Source: Allofustis seminis DSM 15817 (GTDB lineage: Bacteria; Bacillota; Bacilli; Lactobacillales; Carnobacteriaceae_A). Taken from it: a stretch of 64,000 nucleotides of DNA. The translations under genes were made by a program, and so were the position numbers. The notes under the pieces were generated by a model. The model did not search any database. It was not told where the DNA came from and saw nothing but the letters and a program-made list of their open reading frames with translations. This document shows positions 17,996 to 26,707 of the stretch, in pieces. The stretch lies in contig NZ_KB894079.1 in assembly GCF_000374325.1 (NCBI RefSeq), positions 341,301-405,300 on the forward strand, in the 5' to 3' direction. How positions within the stretch are numbered: the first letter of the stretch is position 1; every line of letters starts with the position of its first letter.

Positions 17996-20629
17996 TTAAT
18001 GTTCTTCTTTTTTGATAAGACTTGCCACAACAAACACTACCCCAATAATACTTAATAGCCCAGCATATTGTAATGAAGGGATGTTAATTCCTGTTTTTGG
18101 TAAAGTTTTACCAAATTCAGTATGCGCTGGTTCTTTTGTTGATTTATTTTCATTAGTTTTTGATGGTACTTTGGCTTTTTCAACTACTGTAACCACTGCT
18201 TTTTTAGTAATTGTTGCACCTTCATGATCAGTTAAAGTATATATAATCTCATATTGACCAGGTACTTTATTATTGAAATGACCTTCATCGATGACGACCT
18301 GGTCTCTTAAGTCTTGGCCATCTTCTTCATCTGCCGCTTTCACAATCAGCGCTTCTAAGTCTAATGCATCTCCGACTGTAATCGTTTTATCTTCCACTTC
18401 AAGTATTGGAGCATGATTGATAATTGCCACTTTAGGATTAACTGTAATGGTTGCCGTCTTCGTGACTGTTGCACCATCATGATCTGTCAAAGTATATGTT
18501 ACTTCATATGTTCCAAACTTAGTATTATCAAAATCACCGGGATCAATCGTGACCTGATCTTTCAAGTCTGGACCATCTTCTTTATCTTCAGCTTTAATAA
18601 TTAGAGTGCTTAAGTCAAGCACTTCTCCTGCCGTAATGGTCTTATCTTCAACTACAAGCGTTGGAGCATGATTGATAACCATCGCTTTAGGATTGACGGT
18701 AACCGTTGCTTTTTTCGTAACCGATGCGCCACCAGTATCTGTCAAAGTATATGTAATCTCATATTGACCAACCGCCGTATGATCAAAATCACCCGCATCA
18801 ATGACAACCTGTGCCTTAAGATTTGCACCATCTTCTTTATCTTCGGCTTTCACAATAAGACTGGACAACTCTAGCACATCCCCAACTATAATCGCTTTAT
18901 CTTCAACTACAAGCATTGGGGCATGGTTGATAACCATCGCTTTAGGATTGACAGTAACCGTCGCTTTTTTCGTAATCGATGCACCGCCACTATCTGTCAA
19001 AGTATATGTAATCTCATATTGACCAACCACTGTATGATCGAAATTACCTGCATCAATAACAACCTGTGTCTTAAGATTTGCACCATCTTCTTTATCTTCA
19101 GCTTTAGTAATCAAGGTTCTTAAATCAAGAGCGTCTCCTGCCGTAATCACTTTGTCCTCAACTTCTAACACTGGTGCACTATTGAGTGGCAACTGCTTCA
19201 TGCTATAGATTGCATAGACTGTCATATCATCATTCACAATGGTCTCACCAGTAAATGATGTACCTTTACCATCTGCTTGTGTATTCCATTCTTTGAATGT
19301 ATATCCTGCCTTAGTAGGATCATTAGGCATAGACTCGTCCGTAAGCGCATCACCATTAATCGTCTTGCCATTTTCTACTTTAACGGTAGCATATGGGTTG
19401 CCTTCATTTATAAAATTAACTTCAAGTTGTCTTTCAAATGTCAAAATTTCATCTTTAGAATTAATAGGTCCAAAATATACACCTTTTACAAGGCCATCTA
19501 TGACACCATTTATCTTGATAGGCTCAGCTTTTCCATCCGCAATGTCTTTGGCAACTGCATGAGGCACCACGAAATTAGCATTTTCGACAGAAAGCTCCAT
19601 ATCGGACTGAATCTGTTCCATGGTCAACGGTTTTATTTTGTTGCCATAATTATCATATCCCGTACGAATACGCGTGCGTATAACAAAATTATGAACTGGC
19701 ACTTTTTCTCCATGCTCGTCCAATATGTAAGATCTCGCTTTAAAGGTCGTATTCGGATTATTATCTTCAATCTTCTCTAAGACACCATGTTCTGCTTTTC
19801 CACCAGGAAGATCCACTCCCAAATAAGGATAAACTTCATCATTGCCTACAGGAGTCCCATCAGCTTTTGTTGCAGAATAGACACTATATGGTCTAAAAGT
19901 ATAGCTATGGAAAGTAATTTCAAACTCTTCTGGCAACACAATTCTCTTATCAAGGTCAACATGCAGATCCACTACTGTCACATTTCCTTTGTTCTTGCCA
20001 AGTGCACTCCAGTCTGATCCATTCTCTAAAGCACCCACCCATGGATCTTTATAAATTGAAGAAGCAATAAAAGGATTGATTGAAAAATTACCATGTAATT
20101 CATTTATTGCATAATCGCCATCATCTTTTCCATAAGTAACCGTCGTCATATCGCCAACTTTCTTCGGTAAACCTGGACTAACAAAATTAGCCCCTGACAC
20201 ATTGTCATTAATACGGACTGTGGTTAAATCCCCCATACGTGTAACTGTCCCAGTATTCGCATAAAGCGCATAAAGTTTTGTTCCACTTTTAATATTGGCT
20301 TTCAAAATATCACTCACTGGCTGATCCTCATAGAATAGATGCCCTGTCCCTTCAGTTGCATAATTTTTATTGTCGGACCAACCAACAAAATATGACTTAA
20401 ATATCCAAAAACCTGTCTGTCCAGGTGTTCCATTTAAACCAATCGAAACGGTCGGATCATCATATTGTACCGTTTCCTCACTTCCATCTTGCTTCACAAA
20501 AGTAAATGTTGCAGCCTCTTCAGCTGGCGTTTGCGCAGTTTCTTCCGCAATTGCTAGATTAGCCGGTAACATCGTGAAGATTAATGTCGCAATCACAAAA
20601 AAAGCAGCAGCCTTCAGTCTTTTCATCAT
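17996..20629 (-). CDS. LPxTG cell-wall-anchored surface protein with InlB-type and Ig-like repeats
   Basis: An 877-residue exported adhesin-like protein. A signal peptide (MMKRLKAAAFFVIATLIF, cleavage after AIA near residue 28) is followed by a unique region of about 400 residues, a Listeria-Bacteroides type repeat (GYTFKEWNTQADGKGTSF, about 440-460), four 85-residue Ig-like repeats (DUF5011-like, starting NHAPxLxVEDKxIxxGxxL), a short charged linker, and LPKTG at about 843 with hydrophobic segment and KKEEH tail. Sortase should fix it to peptidoglycan. The start is one of two adjacent ATGs after GGGAGATGGAGAG. The N-terminal region also shows an InlB-like YFVGWSDN stretch. Ligand unknown. 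No sortase gene is nearby. Confidence 0.9.
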   Translation of the reverse strand: MMKRLKAAAFFVIATLIFTMLPANLAIAEETAQTPAEEAATFTFVKQDGSEETVQYDDPTVSIGLNGTPGQTGFWIFKSYFVGWSDNKNYATEGTGHLFYEDQPVSDILKANIKSGTKLYALYANTGTVTRMGDLTTVRINDNVSGANFVSPGLPKKVGDMTTVTYGKDDGDYAINELHGNFSINPFIASSIYKDPWVGALENGSDWSALGKNKGNVTVVDLHVDLDKRIVLPEEFEITFHSYTFRPYSVYSATKADGTPVGNDEVYPYLGVDLPGGKAEHGVLEKIEDNNPNTTFKARSYILDEHGEKVPVHNFVIRTRIRTGYDNYGNKIKPLTMEQIQSDMELSVENANFVVPHAVAKDIADGKAEPIKINGVIDGLVKGVYFGPINSKDEILTFERQLEVNFINEGNPYATVKVENGKTINGDALTDESMPNDPTKAGYTFKEWNTQADGKGTSFTGETIVNDDMTVYAIYSMKQLPLNSAPVLEVEDKVITAGDALDLRTLITKAEDKEDGANLKTQVVIDAGNFDHTVVGQYEITYTLTDSGGASITKKATVTVNPKAMVINHAPMLVVEDKAIIVGDVLELSSLIVKAEDKEDGANLKAQVVIDAGDFDHTAVGQYEITYTLTDTGGASVTKKATVTVNPKAMVINHAPTLVVEDKTITAGEVLDLSTLIIKAEDKEDGPDLKDQVTIDPGDFDNTKFGTYEVTYTLTDHDGATVTKTATITVNPKVAIINHAPILEVEDKTITVGDALDLEALIVKAADEEDGQDLRDQVVIDEGHFNNKVPGQYEIIYTLTDHEGATITKKAVVTVVEKAKVPSKTNENKSTKEPAHTEFGKTLPKTGINIPSLQYAGLLSIIGVVFVVASLIKKEEH
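18164..19183 (-). repeat. Four tandem 255-bp coding repeats
   Basis: Repeat units begin at 19183, 18928, 18673 and 18418 on the minus strand, an exact 255-base period (85 residues). The first two are closest to each other; the last is the most diverged. Such arrays change copy number by recombination. Confidence 0.9.
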
Positions 20630-21035
20630 CTCTCCATCTCCCATAATCATTAATGCTACAGCACCAATTGTATATTACAAATTCAATTTTGTATAGTACA
20701 TAAGCATATGTTTGATTGCACTATAATATAATGTAATGACAAAAAGACAAAAGCGATACTTATTCTTATACCCGCTTGACATGACCGATCGTCTTAAAGT
20801 TGTGCATAATTTTAAGCAATTTTTAGAGAATTATTCCTAAATTTCGTCCGCAATAGCGAGAAAATCGATAAAGTTAACCTAGTCTTTTATGTATTGCAGT
20901 TGTATAAATGCTTTAGATTAAGAACAAATAGCTATTATACTTTAAGCCACCCGACTTTGTTCAACCTCATTTTTTTATAACTATTTTTGCTGGCAGAATA
21001 ATTAGTTAAGGGATCCATTGAACCATTTGAATTAA
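20630..21035. other. Intergenic stretch upstream of the surface-protein gene
   Basis: About 400 AT-rich bases with the promoter of the surface protein presumably near 20680-20740. It contains one copy of the 22-base direct repeat (20744-20765). I recognise no gene; a 32-codon open stretch on the minus strand near 20945-21035 could be a worn relic but matches nothing I know. Confidence 0.4.
20744..20765 (+). repeat. Left copy of a 22-bp direct repeat
   Basis: Shares 21 of 22 bases (core AAAAGCGATACTTATTC) with 26686-26707, in the same orientation. Together they bracket about 5.9 kb containing five co-directional genes and their regulator. Confidence 0.6.
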
Positions 21036-21066
21036 AATAAAAACTGCACTATAAATAGTGCAGTTT
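21036..21066 (-). terminator. Terminator of the SSS/C69/NCS1 operon
   Basis: Perfect 11-bp stem AAACTGCACTA/TAGTGCAGTTT with a 3-base loop and T-run on the minus strand, 12 bases past the symporter stop. Confidence 0.9.
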
Positions 21067-21078
21067 AATCAAGTAACT

Positions 21079-22611
21079 TTATTCAGCAATATCATAAAAT
21101 CTAGCCATTCCAGCCTCAAGTTTGTCATAGAATTCTTTACTATCTTCTTCATTTTGTTTTGTCATTTTACTTACAACAATCATTACAACTGTTGATACTA
21201 GCATACCAATTGAACCGTACCATGTATTTCCTAAATCCCATACAAAATATGTACACAAAACAACAATAACACCTAATATAGAAGATAATATAGCAGCTTG
21301 TTTAGTAGCTTTTTTCCAATAGATTGCCATTATTAAAATAGGGAATAATGGCATGACTATGGCTATTGAGAACATAATTAACGTAAATATTAAATCAGGT
21401 GGATTAATTGCTAACATAATGGATATTATTCCTATTGCAGCAATTATAATTCTGTCCACATTTTTTTGATTACGTTCTTTAATCGTTATATTTAATGTGT
21501 TTTTAATTATATCTGAAGATACAATCCCTGAAGATACAGATAAAAATGCACATGCAGTAGATATTCCAACTGCTGTAGACCCCACAAAGAAGCCAACCAT
21601 CAACCCTTTAGCTAGCAAAGGACTATAACTGATTATAAAGTTTTGTATCATATAAGGAATAATTAATTCGGTCTCACTTGAGCCAAGATTAGAGTTTAAG
21701 CCCAAACCTATGGCCCCTATTATCATAGTTCCTGTCCAAATTAACACTTGTAATATTGGAGTAATTTTAGATAGCTTTCTTTGTGCTTTTAAATTATCTC
21801 CGTAATATCCTGAACGAACAAATACATGTGGTAACATTATTGTCCAGCCTATAGCACAAGACAGTGGATATCCAAGTCTTGTAGCATACGTTATAGCATT
21901 AGATGATCCTGGATATGAAAAGAAAGAGTTGCTATTGTTCCAAATTTTTTCTACGACATTTGTCAAAGAGCCATTGAAGCCGACAATTAAACAGCTAATT
22001 GCTATTACCCATAATAAACTAATAAATACAACGCCTTGCACCGTATCGGCCATTGCTGTTGACTTAACACCACCGATACAGACAAATATCGTCATAATTA
22101 ATCCGATAACTATCACTGCTATTTTGTAATCAATAGCTCCACCCGTTGCGTAAGAAGCAGATTGAGCGATAGCTACTAAAACGGAAGCTACATATGGAAG
22201 AGATGCACCTAAAAAAACAAATCCTAAAATACTTCTTAACAATGGACTTTTAAATCTCTCAAAATAAAAATCAGAAGGTGTAATAAACTTACCATTATAT
22301 TCTTGATTTAATACCCAAACTTTGTTCATGGTAAAATGAGTTACTATTGGAAATAAAGCAATGTAACTTAACTCACTTACCCAATAAAATAACCCGTTTC
22401 TGTAATAAGCACCCGGTCCCGCAAAAAACACCCAAGTACTCATTAATGAGGAAATATATGTCATGACTAATACAAACCAAGGAATTGATGCTTTCAGCAT
22501 ACTCCCTGTATTTTTTTCTTTCTTCTCTTTCATGGTCACGTATATTGCCACACTTAATAAAAATACCATGTACAGTGCAAACGCGGTCCATATAACACTT
22601 GAATTTAACAT
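21079..22611 (-). CDS. Sodium:solute symporter (SSS family)
   Basis: A 510-residue membrane protein with about thirteen hydrophobic segments, of the sodium/solute symporter family (SLC5/PutP/PanF type). Recognisable features are the SxxxSxWVFFAGPGAYYRNG region in the second and third segments and GGVKSTAMADTVQGV near residue 183, the family signature. It ends a five-gene cassette and follows a small membrane-protein gene by 4 bases, an arrangement common for SSS carriers with a small partner. Substrate unknown. AT-rich. Confidence 0.85.
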   Translation of the reverse strand: MLNSSVIWTAFALYMVFLLSVAIYVTMKEKKEKNTGSMLKASIPWFVLVMTYISSLMSTWVFFAGPGAYYRNGLFYWVSELSYIALFPIVTHFTMNKVWVLNQEYNGKFITPSDFYFERFKSPLLRSILGFVFLGASLPYVASVLVAIAQSASYATGGAIDYKIAVIVIGLIMTIFVCIGGVKSTAMADTVQGVVFISLLWVIAISCLIVGFNGSLTNVVEKIWNNSNSFFSYPGSSNAITYATRLGYPLSCAIGWTIMLPHVFVRSGYYGDNLKAQRKLSKITPILQVLIWTGTMIIGAIGLGLNSNLGSSETELIIPYMIQNFIISYSPLLAKGLMVGFFVGSTAVGISTACAFLSVSSGIVSSDIIKNTLNITIKERNQKNVDRIIIAAIGIISIMLAINPPDLIFTLIMFSIAIVMPLFPILIMAIYWKKATKQAAILSSILGVIVVLCTYFVWDLGNTWYGSIGMLVSTVVMIVVSKMTKQNEEDSKEFYDKLEAGMARFYDIAE

Positions 22612-22615
22612 AATA

Positions 22616-22813
22616 TCACTCTTTCAACTTGTACTTTTTAAAAACTTTACCCAAACCTACATATACCGTTATCCATAAAGGAATTACAGTTAATGCAGCA
22701 TGTATAAATGCTAATTTGGTATTATTGTAAGGGGGAAAGCCCGGGATATTATAGAGAACATAAAATGTTAAAGTTAAAAGCAACCATACTTTTTCAATTT
22801 TTAACAATTTCAT
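22616..22813 (-). CDS. Small two-helix membrane protein, likely partner of the SSS symporter
   Basis: 65 residues with two hydrophobic segments (about 9-29 and 36-56) and a basic tail. GAAAGGGG precedes the ATG. Its size, topology and place 4 bases before the symporter resemble the YhdT/DUF997 or DUF3311 subunits often coded next to SSS carriers. The family assignment is by context and topology rather than a clear motif. Confidence 0.65.
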   Translation of the reverse strand: MKLLKIEKVWLLLTLTFYVLYNIPGFPPYNNTKLAFIHAALTVIPLWITVYVGLGKVFKKYKLKE

Positions 22814-22835
22814 AAAATTCCAAACCCCTTTCTAC

Positions 22836-24260
22836 TTATAACCAAGTTAAAACTGTATTACTTAAAAATTTCCCTTTTATATATTTTCCTAATTTTAATG
22901 CTTCTTCATACGTTTTCGTTGCACAAGTATCAGAAAAATCTTGTAGATATTTTCTAGATTCTTCCTTTGTTTTTCCTTCCAGAGTGACCAACAACTCATC
23001 TTTTTCTTTAATCATTTCTTTTTGGTAATTTAAGAATGTAGGCATAACAAGGTCTTTAGCTATTAACTCATAATTTCTAAAACAAACTTGTCCTACTTCT
23101 TGGAAAGCCCACCAAGCGGAGTCTAAATCAAAGTCACCCATCTTAGCCTTTGTATAATGTTCTTGAACAGAATCCTGATTCACAAAAAATGGAATAAAGC
23201 AACTCAATTTACTTGATGCACTAGCAACCCACATACAAGCATTATCATGCTTAGTACTCAGTTCAAACACCATAGAAAAAACAGTCCCGCCTTGACCGAT
23301 ACTATAGCTTGTTTCCATCCACAATGGATTATTGTGTTCCCCTGCTTCATCACATTTCGATAGATCATATTCAGTCCCTTCAAATGTATCTCTTAGAATA
23401 TTCATAATATCTAATACAGATACCTTTTCTTTAGCTATTCCACTATATACTTTTAAAGAAGGATCGTGATCTAAACCGCATAATCTATACACACAGTTAA
23501 ATCTTCTCATTGCATTTACTTTTCTATTTGCTCCGCCAAATGCTTCTGAAATTAAAGGACCTTCTCCAAAATATTCAGCAAAATTAAATTTCAGTCCCTC
23601 ACTCCATAAGTTGTTTTCTTTTAAAAAATCTAATAACTTGTCCGAGTATACAAATGTTTCTTTATCTTCAAAGTCAACCTCTAAAGTACCAAAACAATTG
23701 GGTCTACATTCAACCTCATTATCCTTTACTCTTTTAGCTATCCAATATCCTCCAGGAGCACACTCAAAGAAAAATCCTTCATTAGGGTCTGCAATGGCAA
23801 TGGTTGCTACCCCTTCGCTTCCTTCAATAGAAGATGTAGAAAAACCATATTCATCAATAAGTGCTCCTAACATTTCTACTGTTTGTCTTGCGGTCTTACC
23901 TCTTTCCAACGCTAATATGGACAAATCATCACATTCTAATATATCTTTTTCAGTCTGAAAGTTTTTGAAAGTATACACTCCCATCATCCCGACAGCTACT
24001 TGGTTTTCATTTATACCATCTGCCCAAGATAAATTTCTTGTTCCTGTTTCATAATCGCATACCGTATACGTATATGCATACGTTTCTTTCACTTGAGGAA
24101 TTTCTACTCCCTTAACTGTTAAGAATTTATCACTTTCATCGTATGTTTGACGTTTCTTAATATGGACTTGTCCAGGGCACCCTGGCCAGTCATCGTTTGC
24201 ACCTAAAATAACAGCATTATTTTTTGTGGCATGTTTACCAACTATTACAGAAAAGCACAT
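22836..24260 (-). CDS. C69-family dipeptidase (N-terminal nucleophile hydrolase)
   Basis: A 474-residue peptidase of the C69/PepD type. The protein starts MCFSVIVGK; removal of the initiator methionine would expose Cys2 as the catalytic nucleophile, and DWPG-type and SWADGINENQVAVGM segments follow as in the family. No signal peptide, so cytoplasmic. The ATG is 1 base after the stop of the NCS1 carrier gene, so translation is coupled. Because related N-terminal nucleophile hydrolases cut other amides, the substrate may not be a dipeptide; the neighbouring carriers suggest it acts on something imported. Confidence 0.82.
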   Translation of the reverse strand: MCFSVIVGKHATKNNAVILGANDDWPGCPGQVHIKKRQTYDESDKFLTVKGVEIPQVKETYAYTYTVCDYETGTRNLSWADGINENQVAVGMMGVYTFKNFQTEKDILECDDLSILALERGKTARQTVEMLGALIDEYGFSTSSIEGSEGVATIAIADPNEGFFFECAPGGYWIAKRVKDNEVECRPNCFGTLEVDFEDKETFVYSDKLLDFLKENNLWSEGLKFNFAEYFGEGPLISEAFGGANRKVNAMRRFNCVYRLCGLDHDPSLKVYSGIAKEKVSVLDIMNILRDTFEGTEYDLSKCDEAGEHNNPLWMETSYSIGQGGTVFSMVFELSTKHDNACMWVASASSKLSCFIPFFVNQDSVQEHYTKAKMGDFDLDSAWWAFQEVGQVCFRNYELIAKDLVMPTFLNYQKEMIKEKDELLVTLEGKTKEESRKYLQDFSDTCATKTYEEALKLGKYIKGKFLSNTVLTWL

Positions 24261-24261
24261 A

Positions 24262-25653
24262 TTACTTATCCTTTCTAAATATACTAATTACATAATAAAT
24301 TACACAAGTAGCTATAAAACTGAATAAGACACTTCCCAATGTATCATTTACAAAACTAACATTTTCAATAACAAAATATGATGCAGCTCCTAATATCCAT
24401 GCAAAAATTGCTGAATAGTTAACTCCATTTTTATACCAGTAAATACCATTTTCTACATTAAATTGTTTTATATCATAATTACCTTTTCTAATGAGATAGT
24501 AATCGACCACCATAATTGCAATACATGGTGGGAATAGTGCACCTAAATAATTTAAAAATACCTGGAAAGTATCTAAGAAAGAACCTAATACTAATGGCGA
24601 CAAGCCAATAATAGCCGCCAGCATACCTAGTGATATCATTGAAGTTTTTGCTGGAACCTTTTCACTGATATTCGCTGTAGAAAAACCGCCAGAGTAAATA
24701 TTAATCATATTAACCGCAATCGTTGAAATCACTATTAATACGTTAGCGATCATTCCCATTCCCAAAGTACTACAAATATATGCTAAATCAGCAGAATAAG
24801 GATCAAAGTATCCACCATTCATTACAGCAACAGCTATAGCTCCCGCAGCACCAATTGTAATAAACCATAACATACCAAATGCAGCACCAAACATTGGCGC
24901 AACAGTAGCTGCTTTTTTGCTTGTTGTATATCGTGTATAGTCTGCAACACACATTATCCATGCAAAACCATTAGCCAATATGATATTTAAACCACCGCCA
25001 AATGATAAAGTCCATCCTGCATTTTGAATATTATCTGATAAACTCCATGAAAATAAATCGTCAAATGACACTAAACCAAGAATTTTAATTGTAATCCAGA
25101 TGCTTAAAACAACTAAACATATTACAGCAATTATTTGTGCTTTAGAAATGTACTTAGCACCGTATACCGCTGTAATGGTGGAAGCTAGCATTATAGCGGC
25201 AACTGATATCGTAATTAAAATAGGATTATAAGCATCGCCACCAATAAAAGAAGTAATTAAGCTAGATAACGCTGTAGCAGCAATATAAGTATTAACTCCA
25301 CACCAACCTACAAACTGTAATGCATTAATAAATGAAGGTAATTTACTACCTTTAATACCAAATGGAACTCTACAAAGTCCCATATTAGTTGAAGCAACTT
25401 TAAATCCCATTAAACCGACTAAAGTTAAAATAAAATAAACAATGGGATTACCAATGAGAGACGTAACAATTACACCGCTTAATCCTAATGCTCCCATTAT
25501 TGTACCCATGTACCATGTAGTAGGATTAGCATTTGCACATATCCAAGTAGATGTCATTTCTTTAGCACCATAGTATCTAGCACTCATTGGAACATATTCA
25601 TCAATTGCATAATCACGTACTTCATTGGCTTGATTATTGTCTGCCTTTTCCAT
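24262..25653 (-). CDS. NCS1-family (cytosine/purine-type) permease
   Basis: A 463-residue carrier with about twelve hydrophobic segments of the nucleobase:cation symporter-1 family. The N-terminal region PMSARYYGAKEMTSTWICANANPTTW and the middle NGFAWIMCVADYTRY match CodB-like members. GGGAGG lies before the ATG, and a sigma-A promoter with operator palindromes lies about 80 bases upstream. First gene of the operon downstream of the MarR gene. Likely substrates are cytosine, hydantoins or similar heterocycles; not decided by sequence. Confidence 0.83.
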   Translation of the reverse strand: MEKADNNQANEVRDYAIDEYVPMSARYYGAKEMTSTWICANANPTTWYMGTIMGALGLSGVIVTSLIGNPIVYFILTLVGLMGFKVASTNMGLCRVPFGIKGSKLPSFINALQFVGWCGVNTYIAATALSSLITSFIGGDAYNPILITISVAAIMLASTITAVYGAKYISKAQIIAVICLVVLSIWITIKILGLVSFDDLFSWSLSDNIQNAGWTLSFGGGLNIILANGFAWIMCVADYTRYTTSKKAATVAPMFGAAFGMLWFITIGAAGAIAVAVMNGGYFDPYSADLAYICSTLGMGMIANVLIVISTIAVNMINIYSGGFSTANISEKVPAKTSMISLGMLAAIIGLSPLVLGSFLDTFQVFLNYLGALFPPCIAIMVVDYYLIRKGNYDIKQFNVENGIYWYKNGVNYSAIFAWILGAASYFVIENVSFVNDTLGSVLFSFIATCVIYYVISIFRKDK

Positions 25654-25707
25654 AATTTTTCCTCCCTTTTATATAATTAATGATCATTAAATTAGTTATT
25701 TATTTAA

Positions 25708-25765
25708 ATATTAGTCTGTTTTTGGACTATATCTATATATTAGTCTAATTTTGTACTAATTGCAA
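25708..25765 (-). promoter_or_regulatory. Promoter with two MarR-type operator palindromes
   Basis: On the minus strand TTGCAA (25760-25765), a 17-base spacer and TAATAT (25737-25742) form a good sigma-A promoter for the NCS1 operon. One inverted repeat, TTAGT...ACTAA (25740-25759), fills the spacer; a sister repeat with TAGTC...GACTA (25711-25730) lies 29 bases away, just past the -10. Both share the ATATTAGTCT half. This layout fits repression by the adjacent MarR protein. Confidence 0.7.
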
Positions 25766-25796
25766 CAGACATTACTTTAAAAATTTAAAAAAGCAA

Positions 25797-25825
25797 TAAA
25801 AAAAAGAGGGGGGTATCCCTCTTTA
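25797..25825 (-). terminator. Terminator of the marR gene
   Basis: AAAGAGGG/CCCTCTTT stem with a 6-base loop and T-run on the minus strand, overlapping the marR stop codon. Confidence 0.8.
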
Positions 25826-26275
25826 GTTTTTAAAGCTATTTTCTAAATTCTCAATTAATATTTTTAGACCTTTTTTTACAGTTATTCTCTCGTTTTCGGA
25901 CATATTTTTAAAAGCTTTTACTTCAAGATCTCTCATTTCACCCACAATATTTCCAGCATATTTGCGACCTTTATCAGTTAAAAATATTAACTTTTCACGA
26001 CAATCAATTAACGATCTCTTTCTTAAGATATACTTTTGCTTTTCTAATCTAGTTAATATAGAAGATACAGTTTGTTTAGTAAAATCTAAATACTCAACGA
26101 GATCTTTTTGAGTACACTTGCCATCATTGTAATATATTCTCTCTAGTATAAATAATTCATGATCAGTAATGCCAAATTTATCACACCAATTATCATACAG
26201 TCTGTTTTGTCTATAATATTTATCATAATAATCGTTAATTAAATCTAAAATCTCCAGTTCAACTTTATTACTCAT
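25823..26275 (-). CDS. MarR-family transcriptional regulator
   Basis: 150 residues with a winged helix (recognition region about 54-78: TQKDLVEYLDFTKQTVSSILTRLEKQKYI) and the wing RKRSLIDCREKLIFLT. AAAGGAG precedes its ATG. It is separated from the operon it probably represses by its own terminator and by a promoter with two palindromes. The likely effector is a substrate of the cassette. Confidence 0.85.
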   Translation of the reverse strand: MSNKVELEILDLINDYYDKYYRQNRLYDNWCDKFGITDHELFILERIYYNDGKCTQKDLVEYLDFTKQTVSSILTRLEKQKYILRKRSLIDCREKLIFLTDKGRKYAGNIVGEMRDLEVKAFKNMSENERITVKKGLKILIENLENSFKN

Positions 26276-26524
26276 TCAATCATTCTCCTTTTAAAGCTGA
26301 AAGTTATTAGTTTAGTATATCAAAAAAGAGAGGCTCATACGAATCCGAAATGTCCATAAGATAGATTAAAGAAGAAAACCATATTAAAAATAGCAAAAGG
26401 TCCCTTGCTTATTTTGCTCCCCACTTTAGAAATAGAAGAAATTTTAGTAAATAGTCATCTATTTTTAATAGTGAGCTATCTACCCGATAATTATTAACTT
26501 TGTCATTTTAATCATACACATTCA
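26276..26524. other. Intergenic stretch, nothing recognised
   Basis: AT-rich spacer upstream of the MarR gene, expected to hold its promoter. Short open stretches on the minus strand are interrupted and match no family I know. Confidence 0.4.
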
Positions 26525-26559
26525 AAAACTCTTGAAGCAATATCCACTTCAAGAGTTTT
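26525..26559 (-). terminator. Terminator downstream of the UvrA-like gene
   Basis: Perfect 13-bp stem AAAACTCTTGAAG/CTTCAAGAGTTTT with a 9-base loop. It lies 140 bases beyond the UvrA-like stop on the minus strand. Confidence 0.75.
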
Positions 26560-26685
26560 CTACACATTATTTTATAATATTTAATCTATAAATACTTCAA
26601 TTCCATTGAAATTATTCATAAAAATTCTTATACTTCGGGCTTCTCCATTTTTGAATTACTTTGAATCCTTCTCTAATAACATTCC

Positions 26686-26707
26686 AAGATAAAAGCGATA
26701 CTTATTC
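26686..26707 (+). repeat. Right copy of the 22-bp direct repeat
   Basis: Matches 20744-20765 at 21 of 22 positions. It covers the last codon and stop of the UvrA-like gene plus 16 downstream bases, a typical place for insertion at a gene's 3' end. Confidence 0.6.

Noticed and set aside
18012..19562. Several plus-strand open frames across the surface-protein gene
   Set aside because: They are shadows of the repeats, appearing once per 255-base unit, and have no ribosome sites.
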